This document shows positions 1 to 10,191 of a stretch of 51,127 bases of DNA, piece after piece. Within the stretch, counting starts at the first letter, position 1. Each line of letters opens with the position of its first letter. The notes beneath the pieces are model-generated. The model searched no databases. It was not told the DNA's origin and worked only from the letters and a program-made list of their open reading frames with translations. Source of the DNA: Bradyrhizobium vignae (lineage in GTDB: Bacteria; Pseudomonadota; Alphaproteobacteria; Rhizobiales; Xanthobacteraceae); the NCBI RefSeq assembly GCF_004114425.1, contig NZ_RDQF01000051.1, positions 5,001-56,127 of the forward strand, read 5' to 3'. Position numbers and translations under genes: made by a program.

Positions 1-65
1 CAGACTAGCAGGATGCGAAGTGATGTTTCGCGGACGACGGTCAAGATCTCGGTGATCAAACCATC
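1..65 (-). other. 16S-23S internal transcribed spacer, partial
   Basis: This is the spacer downstream of tRNA-Ala on the minus strand, cut by the window edge. The 23S rRNA gene should follow to the left. I see no tRNA or ORF in these bases. Confidence 0.6.
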
Positions 66-141
66 TGGTGGAGCCAGACGGGATCGAACCGACGACCTCA
101 TGCTTGCAAAGCACGCGCTCTCCCAGCTGAGCTATGGCCCC
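66..141 (-). tRNA. tRNA-Ala (TGC anticodon)
   Basis: The minus strand folds as a 76-nt tRNA. The acceptor stem begins GGGGCCA and ends TGGCTCC followed by an encoded CCA, and the anticodon loop is TTTGCAA (anticodon TGC). The T-loop is GGTTCGATCC. Its place in the 16S-23S spacer next to tRNA-Ile is the usual bacterial arrangement. Confidence 0.97.
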
Positions 142-174
142 GTAACCAGAAGACGAATGCTCACTCGATGAAAG

Positions 175-251
175 TGGTGGGCCTGGGAAGACTTGAACTT
201 CCGACCTCACGCTTATCAAGCGCGCGCTCTAACCAACTGAGCTACAAGCCC
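175..251 (-). tRNA. tRNA-Ile (GAT anticodon)
   Basis: A 77-nt tRNA on the minus strand. The acceptor stem GGGCTTG pairs with CAGGCCC (one G-T pair), CCA is encoded, and the anticodon loop is TTGATAA (GAT, Ile). It lies 33 nt upstream of tRNA-Ala in the same rRNA transcript. Confidence 0.97.
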
Positions 252-1930
<1,679 letters not shown>

Positions 1931-2348
1931 GACTTGAACTTTGAACCGGCTGATCACAACGTTTGACGAGGTCCCACCATTTTTCATCGGCCGAAGCCGA
2001 AGAGCTGCCTGCGATTCACATCGCTGGCAACGATGGTGTTTCCTTTAAACGTGTACCGCCGAAGTCTTTCGTCCGGTCTCGATCAGAAAAGCCGAGGCTT
2101 TTCAGAAGCGAGACCCGCAAGGACTCCGCCGTCCACGTTTCTCTTTCTTCATCTTCACTTGTCAAACAGCCCGGAACCGGAGAGGTCCCAACCTTCCGAG
2201 GAGGAAGGGTTCCGACACCCTTACCGACGATGAATGACTCCAACCGACTTGACGTCGATTGTTGTGTCACTCAACAAGGTGAGGAGCATCAGTGGCGCGT
2301 TCGCTCGCCTCGGTCAGTGACCCGGCGGCGCCGCGCTCAGTGGTTGGG
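1931..2348 (-). other. rRNA operon leader (transcribed)
   Basis: About 420 nt separate the rrn promoter from the 16S 5' end. I see no protein gene: open frames here lack ribosome-binding sites and recognisable products. Antitermination (boxA-like) and processing elements would be expected, but I found no sequence I trust as boxA. Confidence 0.5.
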
Positions 2349-2377
2349 GTTATAGGCCCCACCTTCCGGGCTGTCAA
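2349..2377 (-). promoter_or_regulatory. rRNA operon promoter (sigma70-type)
   Basis: Read on the minus strand, TTGACA (2372-2377) and TATAAC (2349-2354) are separated by exactly 17 bp. This is almost consensus for the housekeeping sigma factor, and the site faces the 16S gene. A second TTGACG (2385-2390) has no matching -10. Oligo-A/T runs lie about 100-130 bp upstream, near 2480-2500. Confidence 0.8.
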
Positions 2378-2390
2378 CGCCAATCGTCAA

Positions 2391-2933
2391 CAAATCGTCG
2401 CACAGTGGATCATCGAAAAAATTCCAGCGATTCCAGTCGATTAGAGCGTCAACGGGCGCACGGACGGTGACCGCGCCGCAAAAAATCTCAAAAAAAATTT
2501 GCGCCCTAGGGAGCTCCGGAGGGGCTCCAGGGGGTCTCCGGAAGCGGCTCTGGGCGCCCCCCGGGCAGCCTCCGGCGCCCCCCGTTTCAGGAAACTTTTT
2601 CCATATTTGGCGCCGTACTTGAGCCACAATCCCGCGGCGTTCTGGTAAGAGACAAGCTTGAATCGCTGGGATGCCTGTGGGGGCTGCCGGCGATTTTCAT
2701 GGGGTCAGAGGAAGGCGATCTTGCAGATGACGCGACCTTCTTCGGACATTCGAGAGACATCGAGAGACCTTTTTCCGTTTAGCTGTTCGTAATTTCGGCC
2801 GGCCCGTCATCGGGGCCTTCTGACCGCGAACGCCTATGCGGCTTGCCGTTTTCCCGCGATACGCCTCGAAGAGGGCGACCGGGAAGAGGCTCGAGACAGG
2901 GGGCTTTTGGGTCGTTGAATCGGGGGACTTGGG
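2391..2933. other. Intergenic region between rrn promoter and M23 peptidase gene
   Basis: About 540 nt without a supportable gene. It contains A-tracts near 2480-2500 and a GC-rich block with repeated GCTCCGG/CTCCGG motifs at about 2510-2585. The promoter of the peptidase gene must lie in the right part, but I could not pick one with confidence. Confidence 0.4.
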
Positions 2934-4997
2934 TTGAACCACAGGACGTCACGCGGCGCTTACGGGCGTGAGACCGGGATCATCGATCTCGGCCACGAGC
3001 CGCCGCTGTCCGTCGATGGTTCTGAAGCCGCCGTGATCGACCGCCGCCGCGTCTCGGTGCAATGGTTCAGCGGGACAATCTTGACCGGACTCTGCGGCGC
3101 GGCCCTGATCGGCGGCGCCGTTTTCGCGTCGCTCGACGGCGAAATGACCTTCGCCAAGGTGCCGGAGCGGGTCGAAGGCGCGCTGCGGGGTGCATTCGGC
3201 GCCGCCGATCGCGCCGCCACGCTGCACAAGAGCGACCGCCTGCCGCCGCCGAGCGAATCCACGGCTTCGCGCAACGTCATGCGGGTTTCGACGGTCGCCC
3301 GCGTCGGCAACCGTGACGTGATGCGCGTGCGTCCCTTCGTCCGGATCGCAGGCAACCTGTCGATGACGACGAGCGACCTGTCGGCGAAGATCCCGCCGTT
3401 CAACGCCCAGCGCCTGCTCACCGATGTCGGTTCCGATCCGAAGACGGCCTCCGACGATCCCAACAATCCGGAAGCCGTCGAGCCCGACGCGGAAGTGTCC
3501 TTCGTGACCAAGGACCTGTCGCCGGTGCTGCCGAAGGCCAAGATTTCCGCGGTGGTGGCGCTCGACGACATCCTGATGCGGGTGCGCGATGCCGCCAACT
3601 GGCGCGGCAATGGCGGGGTGCGCTACGCCTCGCTCGCCAATGCCACAGCCGACGTCTCCGGTGCGACCGGTCCCTCCGACATCAAGATGGCCTACGCCAC
3701 CGAGGTGTCGCCGTCCGACCCCTATGCGGGCTTCAAGACGCGCGTGGTGCCGGAAAACGTCACGCTGCTGCCGAAGACCAAGGAGCAGATCACCGGCGGC
3801 AATCCCAACGGCGAACGCGTCCACATCGTCAAGAAGGGCGACAGCGTCGCCTCCGTGCTGCGCGATCTCGGCGCCAATGCCGACGAGATCAAGGCGATCA
3901 CCGCAACGCTCGGACCGCGCGGCCGCGACGGCGGCCTCAAGGAAGGCGAGAAGCTCCGCATTCTGATGGCGCCCGCAAGCCCGGGCGCCCGCTTGCAGCC
4001 CTATCGCGTCGTGGTTGCAAACGACACCATGGTGGAAGCGATCGCGGCACTGTCCGATCTCGGCAAATACGTCGCGGTCGACGTCTCCAGCATGAACACC
4101 GTCGCCGATACTGCGGCGAGCGCCAGCAGCGACGACGAGGACGATGACGACGGCTCCGGCGTGCGGCTCTACCAGAGCATCTACGAGACCGCGATGCGCA
4201 ACAAGGTCCCGATGCCCGTCATCGAGGACATGATCAAGATCTATTCCTACGACGTCGATTTCCAGCGCAAGGTGCAGCCGGGCGATTCCTTCGACGTTTT
4301 CTACGCCGGTGAAGACGAGGGCGTGACCGCGACCGAAAAGAACGACGTGCTGTTCGCTTCCCTCACGGTCGGCGGTGAGACCAAGAAATACTACCGCTAT
4401 CAGAGCCCCGACGACGGCCTCGTCGACTACTATGACGAGACCGGCAAGAGCGCGAAGAAGTTCCTGGTCAGGAAGCCCGTCAACAACGCCATCATGCGCT
4501 CCGGCTTTGGCGGCCGCCGCCATCCGATTCTGGGTTATGTGAAGATGCACACCGGCGTCGACTGGGCCACCGCCTACGGCACGCCGATCTTCGCCTCCGG
4601 CAACGGCGTGATCGAGAAGGCCGGCACCGAGGGCGGCTACGGCAAATATATCCGCATCAAGCACAACAACGGCTACGAGACCGCCTACGGCCATATGTCG
4701 GCCTTCGCCAAGGGCATGGAAGCCGGCAAGAAGGTCCGGCAGGGCCAGGTGATCGGCTTCGTCGGCTCGTCCGGCCTGTCGACCGGTCCACACGTCCATT
4801 ACGAGATCCTGGTCAACGGCCGCTTCGTCGACCCGATGCGCGTGAAGCTGCCGCGCGGCCGTTCGCTGGAAGGCCCGATGCTGGCAAGCTTCGAGAAGGA
4901 GCGCGACCGGCTCGACGGCATGATGAGCGGCCGGAGCGGCGCCATCGCCCGGATGTCGGACGCGACCGGCGGGCCGTTGCAGGTCACCAACCGGTAA
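2934..4997 (+). CDS. M23 family metallopeptidase (membrane-anchored murein endopeptidase)
   Basis: Probable zinc peptidase acting on peptidoglycan peptide bridges in the periplasm. The start is TTG at 2934, preceded by GGGGGA (2922-2927). One membrane segment lies at about residues 45-66, followed by a long periplasmic stretch. A LysM/OapA-like segment begins near residue 293 (VHIVKKGDSV). An acidic run sits near residue 400. The C-terminal LytM/M23 domain (about 525-640) carries the zinc ligands H539 and D543 (HTGVD), H587 (YGHMS) and the HxH pair H620/H622. All catalytic residues are present, so it should be active, unlike degenerate LytM regulators. At 687 aa it is a large member. It is monocistronic in appearance. 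Its precise substrate bond is not visible. Confidence 0.9.
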   Translation: MNHRTSRGAYGRETGIIDLGHEPPLSVDGSEAAVIDRRRVSVQWFSGTILTGLCGAALIGGAVFASLDGEMTFAKVPERVEGALRGAFGAADRAATLHKSDRLPPPSESTASRNVMRVSTVARVGNRDVMRVRPFVRIAGNLSMTTSDLSAKIPPFNAQRLLTDVGSDPKTASDDPNNPEAVEPDAEVSFVTKDLSPVLPKAKISAVVALDDILMRVRDAANWRGNGGVRYASLANATADVSGATGPSDIKMAYATEVSPSDPYAGFKTRVVPENVTLLPKTKEQITGGNPNGERVHIVKKGDSVASVLRDLGANADEIKAITATLGPRGRDGGLKEGEKLRILMAPASPGARLQPYRVVVANDTMVEAIAALSDLGKYVAVDVSSMNTVADTAASASSDDEDDDDGSGVRLYQSIYETAMRNKVPMPVIEDMIKIYSYDVDFQRKVQPGDSFDVFYAGEDEGVTATEKNDVLFASLTVGGETKKYYRYQSPDDGLVDYYDETGKSAKKFLVRKPVNNAIMRSGFGGRRHPILGYVKMHTGVDWATAYGTPIFASGNGVIEKAGTEGGYGKYIRIKHNNGYETAYGHMSAFAKGMEAGKKVRQGQVIGFVGSSGLSTGPHVHYEILVNGRFVDPMRVKLPRGRSLEGPMLASFEKERDRLDGMMSGRSGAIARMSDATGGPLQVTNR

Positions 4998-5132
4998 ATC
5001 GGTCGAGGCCGGCCTCGTGGCCGGGCTGGCCGCGCTTCCCATCATTCAATTTGGCTGGAACCGCAGGGAACACGCTGGGGAATGGCCCAGTTGTTGTGTT
5101 GCATGAGGGGGCCGAGCTCACGGAGGAATGTC

Positions 5133-5495
5133 ATGGAGAACTGGACGAACGCAAAATGGTGCGACGTCGCGAACCTGATCCTCGGCGCATTCCTGTTCGT
5201 CTCGCCCTGGATTTTCGGTTTCGATGCCGGACCGGCCTCTCAGAACGCGTATGTCGCGGGCATCGTGATTGCGATCCTGGCCGTCGCAGCGCTCGCAGCC
5301 TTCGCGGTGTGGGAGGAGTGGCTCAACCTGATCGTCGGCCTTTGGACGCTCATTGCGCCCTGGGTGCTCGGGTTCCAGGGTGCCAAGACGGCAATGACCG
5401 TTCACGTCGTGGTCGGCATTCTGGTCGCCGTTCTTGCTGCGGTCGAGATCTGGATGATGTCCCAGAACCCGCCGCGGCTGACGACGAGCCGATAA
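5133..5495 (+). CDS. SPW-repeat membrane protein
   Basis: A 120-residue integral membrane protein with two SPW repeats: LFVSPWIFGF (about 22-31) and the diverged TLIAPWVLGF in the second half. Each sits beside a hydrophobic helix, giving about four membrane segments in total. The ATG at 5133 has GGAGG at 5122-5126, so I prefer it to upstream in-frame starts. The SPW family is widespread in rhizobia; its function is unknown. The gene converges with the membrane-protein gene at 5567-5980. Confidence 0.85.
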   Translation: MENWTNAKWCDVANLILGAFLFVSPWIFGFDAGPASQNAYVAGIVIAILAVAALAAFAVWEEWLNLIVGLWTLIAPWVLGFQGAKTAMTVHVVVGILVAVLAAVEIWMMSQNPPRLTTSR

Positions 5496-5509
5496 CAGTC
5501 AACGCCCAT

Positions 5510-5528
5510 CCGCCCCACTCCGTGGGCG
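5510..5528. terminator. Hairpin between convergent genes
   Basis: CCGCCC(C)A and TGGGCGG form a GC-rich stem around a CTCCG loop, in the 71-nt gap between two convergent genes. There is no clear U-run, so its role as a bidirectional terminator is inference. Confidence 0.3.
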
Positions 5529-5566
5529 GGTGGGGCATCAGCTCGACCGCGATCTGCGCGCTGGCG

Positions 5567-5980
5567 TCAGGAAAGCACCGACGCCCGCACGATCACGAAG
5601 ACGATTCCAATCGCTGTCGGCCCGAATGAGACGGCGGCCAGCGGCAACAGGACGTCGATCGCGGCGTGCGAACCGTGAAGCTTCGCGCCCCAGACCCTGA
5701 ATTCGCCGGCTTCCCAATCATGCAGCGACGTCGGCCCCAAATGCCGTTCGTACGGCATTTGATATCGCCTCCAGACACGCGAAATGATCCATGGCAGCAG
5801 GATCGCGACCACGAACAGCAGCGTGACCAAGGCGAGGGAAAGGCTGACATCACTGCGACGGTCAAACAGTGCCCACGCCATGAGCGCGAACCATGCGACG
5901 AGGCCGACTGCCGCCCCGTAGATCTTGGGATGAAGTTCGTCGAAGATGGGATGATTGGTGGCGACGAGATCTCGTTTCAT
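5567..5980 (-). CDS. Small integral membrane protein, unknown function
   Basis: A 137-residue protein with hydrophobic segments at about 21-40, 47-66 and 108-135. A polar loop of about 40 residues between the second and third contains WRRYQMPYERH. This suggests three helices. I do not recognise a named family. The ATG at 5980 has AGGA about 10 nt upstream. It converges with the SPW gene. No neighbour hints at a role. Confidence 0.65.
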   Translation of the reverse strand: MKRDLVATNHPIFDELHPKIYGAAVGLVAWFALMAWALFDRRSDVSLSLALVTLLFVVAILLPWIISRVWRRYQMPYERHLGPTSLHDWEAGEFRVWGAKLHGSHAAIDVLLPLAAVSFGPTAIGIVFVIVRASVLS

Positions 5981-6222
5981 GACGATATCCTGCGCTGGCT
6001 GCGAAGCAGGCTTCGGCGGCGAGCGGCACCGACGGCTCTCGTTAAAGCCCGGACGGAGCTGCTGTGAGCATCAGGTAAAGCCGGCAATCAGCGAACATTT
6101 TCAGAGGTGCGATGGCATGAGACGCCGTAGGGCCGCACCGCCTTGCCGCACTACAACGTGAAGTTTCGTTTGCCAAAGCCGCGTGACGGGCGAATACTTT
6201 CCCGAAAATGGGAGGTCACGCC

Positions 6223-7842
6223 ATGAAAACCAGGCTCGCCTGCGCAGCCGTCGCCGCTGCGCTTTTCGCCGCCACGAGTGCATCGGCCGACAGCTGGGAG
6301 GTCACCCGGCTCGTTGCCGGCTCGGCGTTCCACGGCGTGCACGGGCTCGGAATCGACAAAGCCGGCCATCTGTTCGCCGGCAGCGTCGCGGGCGCAGCGC
6401 TCTACGAGGTCGACATTGCGGGCGGCACCGCCAAGGTTGCAATCCCAGCTCCAGTCGGAATGGCCGACGACATCGCGTTCGCGCCTGATGGCACCATGGC
6501 CTGGACCGGCTTCCTCGCGGGAGATCTCTATGCGCGCAAGGGCGACGGACCGATCAAGAAGCTTGCGAGCGGCCTTCCCGGCATCAACTCGCTCGCCTTC
6601 CGCAAGGACGGCAGGCTCTACGCCACCACCGTCTTCCTCGGCGATGCGCTCTACGAGATCGACGTCGAGGGCGTCAAACCGCCCCGCCAGATCATGGAGA
6701 AGATGGGCGGCCTCAACGGCTTCGAGTTCGGTCCCGACGACAAGCTCTACGGTCCGCTCTGGTTCAAGGGACAGGTCGCCAAGGTCGACGTCGACAAGGC
6801 CGAGCTGACCGTCGTCGCCGACGGCTTCAAGGTCCCGGCGGCGGTGAACTTCGATTCCAAGGGCAACCTCTTCGTGGTCGACACCGCGCTCGGCCAGCTG
6901 GTCCGGGTCGACCCCAAATCGGGTGCCAAGACCATGGTCGCGCAGCTGAAGCCGTCCCTGGACAATCTGGCCATCGACGACAAGGACCGCATCTACGTCT
7001 CCAACATGGCCGACAACGGAATCCAGGAGGTCGACCCGGCGACCGGCCAGGCCAAGCAGATCATCATCGGCAAGCTCGCCCTGCCCGGCGGCATCGGCGT
7101 CACATCAGATAACGGCAAGGATGCCATCCATGTCGCCGACGTGTTCGCCTATCGCACCGTGGACGGGGCGACCGGCGAGGTCACCGAGAAGGCGCGCATG
7201 CACGCTGCCGGCGTCGCGCTCGAGTATCCGATGAGCGCGACGGCGAACGGCAACGACGTCGTCCTGTCGAGCTGGTTCACCGGCACGGTGCAGGTGATCG
7301 ACGGCAAGACCGGCGCCACGCGCGAGATGCTGCACGACTTCAAGGCGCCGCATGACGCGGTCGTGCTCGCGGACGGCAGCATTCTGGTGGCCGAGCTCGG
7401 CACCAAGTCACTGGTCAAGGTGAGCGGCGAGCACGGCAAGGATCGCAGCACGCTGATCGGCGCGCTCGAAGGTCCGGTCGGCCTCGTTCGCGGGGCGACT
7501 GACGAGGTCTACGTTACCGAAGCCTTTGCCGGCCTCGTCTCCAGGATCGACAGCAATGGCGAAAAGACCGTGGTCGCCAAGGAGCTGAAAATGCCTGAAG
7601 GCATCGCGCGCACCGGCGACGGCAAGCTGATCGTGGCGGAGGTCGGCGCCAAGCGGCTGATCGAGATCGCACCGGACAGCGGCAAGATCACCGAGATCGC
7701 CGCCAATCTTCCGATCGGCCTGACCGGTGCCCCCGGCGGCTTGCCGACGCATATCCCCACCGGTGTCGCTGTCGGCGCGACGGGCGCGATCTACTTCAGC
7801 TCGGATATCGAGAACGCGATCTACAAGGTGGTGAAAAAATAG
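6223..7842 (+). CDS. Periplasmic NHL/SMP-30-like beta-propeller protein
   Basis: A 539-residue secreted protein. The start at 6223 is chosen because GGAGG lies at 6211-6215 and a clean signal peptide follows (residues 1-23, cleavage after TSASA). The mature part is a run of about 40-residue units of the type GLxFxxDGxLYVxD, LYEIDVEG, LVRVDPKSG, which is characteristic of NHL/SMP-30 propeller blades. There appear to be ten or more units, enough for two propellers: about residues 25-320 and 330-535. No catalytic metal-site signature of a specific gluconolactonase is evident to me. Role unknown; ligand binding or sugar-lactone hydrolysis are both possible. Confidence 0.75.
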   Translation: MKTRLACAAVAAALFAATSASADSWEVTRLVAGSAFHGVHGLGIDKAGHLFAGSVAGAALYEVDIAGGTAKVAIPAPVGMADDIAFAPDGTMAWTGFLAGDLYARKGDGPIKKLASGLPGINSLAFRKDGRLYATTVFLGDALYEIDVEGVKPPRQIMEKMGGLNGFEFGPDDKLYGPLWFKGQVAKVDVDKAELTVVADGFKVPAAVNFDSKGNLFVVDTALGQLVRVDPKSGAKTMVAQLKPSLDNLAIDDKDRIYVSNMADNGIQEVDPATGQAKQIIIGKLALPGGIGVTSDNGKDAIHVADVFAYRTVDGATGEVTEKARMHAAGVALEYPMSATANGNDVVLSSWFTGTVQVIDGKTGATREMLHDFKAPHDAVVLADGSILVAELGTKSLVKVSGEHGKDRSTLIGALEGPVGLVRGATDEVYVTEAFAGLVSRIDSNGEKTVVAKELKMPEGIARTGDGKLIVAEVGAKRLIEIAPDSGKITEIAANLPIGLTGAPGGLPTHIPTGVAVGATGAIYFSSDIENAIYKVVKK

Positions 7843-7868
7843 CATCCGCCGGACCAGACCCTGACCGC

Positions 7869-7888
7869 GGAACCCGCGCTCGGGTTCC
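7869..7888 (+). terminator. Hairpin downstream of the beta-propeller gene
   Basis: GGAACCCG, a CGCT loop and CGGGTTCC form a perfect 8-bp stem, 26 nt after the stop codon. No U-run follows, so it may only stabilise the mRNA end. Confidence 0.4.
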
Positions 7889-7931
7889 CCGTTAGATGCT
7901 GACGGAAGCCGACCAGCAGGAGGATCGCCCC

Positions 7932-8192
7932 ATGACGCGCCTCTCACGCGACGATGTCGTCAAGGCCGTGGATCGGGCCGACGACGTCACCATTGCCCAG
8001 ATCATCGGGACCGGCGCGACCGTCGAGGAACTCGCCGAAGCCCAGGCTTGGCTCGCCAACGACGAGCCGATGATCAACGATTTGCGCCCACTGGCGCAGG
8101 GCCGGGTCCGCGAGCTGGTGGATATTTTGTCGGAGCTTGAGGAGGAGGAGGAGGACGGCATCGAGCCGGGGCCGGCCGCTACAGGCGGGTGA
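7932..8192 (+). CDS. Small acidic protein, unknown function
   Basis: An 86-residue protein. The ATG at 7932 follows a good CAGGAGGA (7917-7924), which is why I do not use the upstream ATG at 7896. It is predicted soluble and largely helical, with an acidic tail containing ELEEEEEDG. I recognise no domain. Its TGA overlaps the GTG start of the next frame, so the two may be translationally coupled. Confidence 0.6.
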   Translation: MTRLSRDDVVKAVDRADDVTIAQIIGTGATVEELAEAQAWLANDEPMINDLRPLAQGRVRELVDILSELEEEEEDGIEPGPAATGG

Positions 8193-8458
8193 TAGCAGGC
8201 AAGCTGGAGAAGTTCTCCAGGATCAGGTGCCTCTCGGGGCCGAGCAACGAAGTCATTATCGACGAAGCCTTTCCCGGCGCCGCGTCCAGGATCGACCTAA
8301 TTCTGCGCACCACTTACAGCGCCATGATGCACTGCCAGATCGAGGGGATCACCGCTGCACAATCGCCGCCTAAACTAGACGATCAATTTCACGAACTCGC
8401 CTTCCAGCTGTTGGCAACTGAGCAATCGCGGATAAAGTTGCGCGGGCCGTGCCGCTGA
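8189..8458 (+). CDS. Hypothetical protein (possible PilZ-like small ORF)
   Basis: An 89-residue frame beginning at a GTG that overlaps the stop of the preceding gene (GTGA). It reads KLEKFSRIRCLSGPSNEVIIDEAFPG, then a short stretch ending in MHCQIEGI. No strong ribosome-binding site is seen. The N-terminal half faintly recalls small rhizobial PilZ-type proteins, but the RxxxR motif is not there, so I do not assign it. Base composition is less GC-rich than its left neighbours. It converges with the gene at 8476. Confidence 0.35.
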   Translation: MIAGKLEKFSRIRCLSGPSNEVIIDEAFPGAASRIDLILRTTYSAMMHCQIEGITAAQSPPKLDDQFHELAFQLLATEQSRIKLRGPCR

Positions 8459-8475
8459 GGAAAAGTCCGAAAGAC

Positions 8476-9405
8476 TTAAACCAAAGCACCGTCCCGGATC
8501 ACCAGCGACACATGCGGCAACCTTGTGTTGTTGCTGTTAGGAAATCTATCTCCGAGATGTTCTTTAATACTGTCAATCAACGCAGTTACGCGCGCCCAGC
8601 TGTCGGAAAATAGCAGATTGGTACCCGCACTGATCACATTCGAAGTCAAGTTTATACAACCAGTGCTCATTAGATAACCGGCTGCGCAGTGAATGAGAAT
8701 TCCAGACCGGGAACCGGTCTCCTCAACTCCAATGCAAGGCCACGGTCTCATCCTAATATTCGCAGGCCTTGCGTAACCAATCGTCTTGTACTTGTTCGTA
8801 GCCCCGCTTGCGTGCGTGAAGAGCGGATAAATTCCGGCTGCTATGCGGCGATGTCTAGCGACTCCCGTCGATCCATTATCATCTGGTCCTTGCCGTTCCA
8901 CCGCCATCCCAAAAACGTCCGCGATCGGGGCACGATTGAAATAAGCCTGATAGCGCGAAACCGTTCGGTCGAAGCCCATGCCCGGTCTTCGCTCGGTCCT
9001 GATGCGATCGAGACAAAGCACGTAGCCATCGAGATCGGGAGCGTTTGGAACGACGGTCGGCGGAGGCTCAACGAGCGCCGGAGCTTTGGGTGGCGAAATC
9101 CTGATTGTGAAAAGATTGCCGGCTTCCGGGATTACCGTAAAGGTCGAGCCGCTTCCCTTGAAAACGGCCACCTCCTCATCAACTGCGGCTTGGCTCAATC
9201 CAGTAAGCTCGAATGGAGCGCTGTTATCGGCAACGGCCGACGTCGCGCCCGGAATGATCATTCCTTCTGGATATGTAGCTCGTACAGTGAACAAACCACC
9301 CGACTCTCTAATGATTTCAATCGTTGGGCTGTCGATGCCAAGATCAATTGCGCGTTGGTCAGCTTCGGCCTTGGTGAGCCCAGGAATTTCGACCACCGGC
9401 AACAT
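8476..9405 (-). CDS. Two-module protein with DUF5675-like / L,D-transpeptidase-like C-terminal domain
   Basis: A 309-residue protein; the start at 9405 is fixed by AAGGAG just upstream. Residues 4-53 form a module (VEIPGLTKAEADQRAIDLGI ... FTVRATYP) that is also found at the start of the neighbouring lysozyme. Residues 64-106 are a second, diverged copy (FELTGLSQAAVDEEV ... NLFTIRISPP). After a Pro-rich linker (about 107-123), the C-terminal domain (125-300) holds RIAAGIYPLFTH, then SRSGILIH (H239) and STGCINL (C250). The layout recalls DUF5675 and the His...SxGC active site of YkuD transpeptidases. Family assignment is from motif memory. No signal peptide is seen. It is the third gene of the cassette, 46 nt after the lysozyme. 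Confidence 0.7.
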   Translation of the reverse strand: MLPVVEIPGLTKAEADQRAIDLGIDSPTIEIIRESGGLFTVRATYPEGMIIPGATSAVADNSAPFELTGLSQAAVDEEVAVFKGSGSTFTVIPEAGNLFTIRISPPKAPALVEPPPTVVPNAPDLDGYVLCLDRIRTERRPGMGFDRTVSRYQAYFNRAPIADVFGMAVERQGPDDNGSTGVARHRRIAAGIYPLFTHASGATNKYKTIGYARPANIRMRPWPCIGVEETGSRSGILIHCAAGYLMSTGCINLTSNVISAGTNLLFSDSWARVTALIDSIKEHLGDRFPNSNNTRLPHVSLVIRDGALV

Positions 9406-9451
9406 CGTCAATCTCCTTCGTTCAATGATGATGCTTCGATCAAACGCCAAA

Positions 9452-10180
9452 TCAGTCGGGAATGCCGTCGTAATTCTTGTCCGGTATGCTCTGGAATAAC
9501 AATGCCTCGCATGCACGGCGACGCGTCAGTCCGGGCAGCTCCTTGCCCTTCGCTTTATTCCAACGCTTGAATTCTTGCGCTGCGCCCGCGTAATCCTTGG
9601 CATTCAACTTCTTCAATAGGGTTGAGCCTTTCAGGCTCGGTGCTCCCACATTGAATGCGAATGAAACCAGGGCATCAAACTGATCCTGATTGATCGGTAC
9701 CGTAACCATACTGTTTACGGCTCGAACGAATACCTGCATGTCGTTCTGGAATTCTGCGTCGCACTCCTGCTGGGTCCAAATGTCACCTACTTTAAAAGTG
9801 CGGCCGTTATCGTTCGTGTGCCCCCAGCCGATGGTCAAGACCTGAACCGGATCGAAGTAAGCCTGGAAGCCTGTAGGTACGGCACGCATGCAACTCTCGA
9901 ACGCCTTGATGAGTGCTATCCCCTTTTCTCCGAGTTGTTTTGTCTTCCTATTCTTGGGAGCTGGCGGCGGCGGAGCGACATGCTCCCCCGGTGGCCTAGG
10001 TTCTTCGTCGGGCATTGCGCTCGGAATGTGTACATCATCTGGATAGGTGGCGCGGACGGTAAATGTCCCGTCACCCGGCTCGATGATTTCAACCGGAACG
10101 CTGTCGATCATAAAATCTTCTGCGCGTTGCTCGGCTTCAACCCGCGTTGTCAATCCCGGAACTTCAACGACCTGCGACAT
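9452..10180 (-). CDS. GH24 lysozyme (phage T4/P22-type endolysin) with extra N-terminal module
   Basis: A 242-residue muramidase predicted to cut the glycan backbone of peptidoglycan. Residues 4-54 are the module shared with the downstream gene. A Pro-rich linker (55-80) leads to a GH24 domain (about 84-240). The catalytic triad is E95 (KAFESC), D110 (AYFDP) and T116 (LTIGWGHT). The E-to-D spacing is six residues longer than in T4 lysozyme. The typical FDALVSFAFNVG and LTRRRACEALLF motifs follow. There is no signal peptide or SAR helix, so export would need a partner. Start at 10180: GGGGGTGG lies upstream, and the product begins at the same point as the paralogous module. It lies 11 nt after the lipoprotein gene. 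Confidence 0.88.
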   Translation of the reverse strand: MSQVVEVPGLTTRVEAEQRAEDFMIDSVPVEIIEPGDGTFTVRATYPDDVHIPSAMPDEEPRPPGEHVAPPPPAPKNRKTKQLGEKGIALIKAFESCMRAVPTGFQAYFDPVQVLTIGWGHTNDNGRTFKVGDIWTQQECDAEFQNDMQVFVRAVNSMVTVPINQDQFDALVSFAFNVGAPSLKGSTLLKKLNAKDYAGAAQEFKRWNKAKGKELPGLTRRRACEALLFQSIPDKNYDGIPD

Positions 10181-10191
10181 TGCCACCCCCG

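Noticed and set aside
2510..2600. GC-rich repeated CTCCGG block as a terminator
   Set aside because: Imperfect repeats without a clean stem or U-run in either direction.
2949..5045. A 698-codon open frame antisense to the M23 peptidase gene
   Set aside because: Composition is that of a GC-rich third-position shadow (His/Asp/Arg/Gly-rich), with no domain; the plus-strand gene has all M23 motifs.
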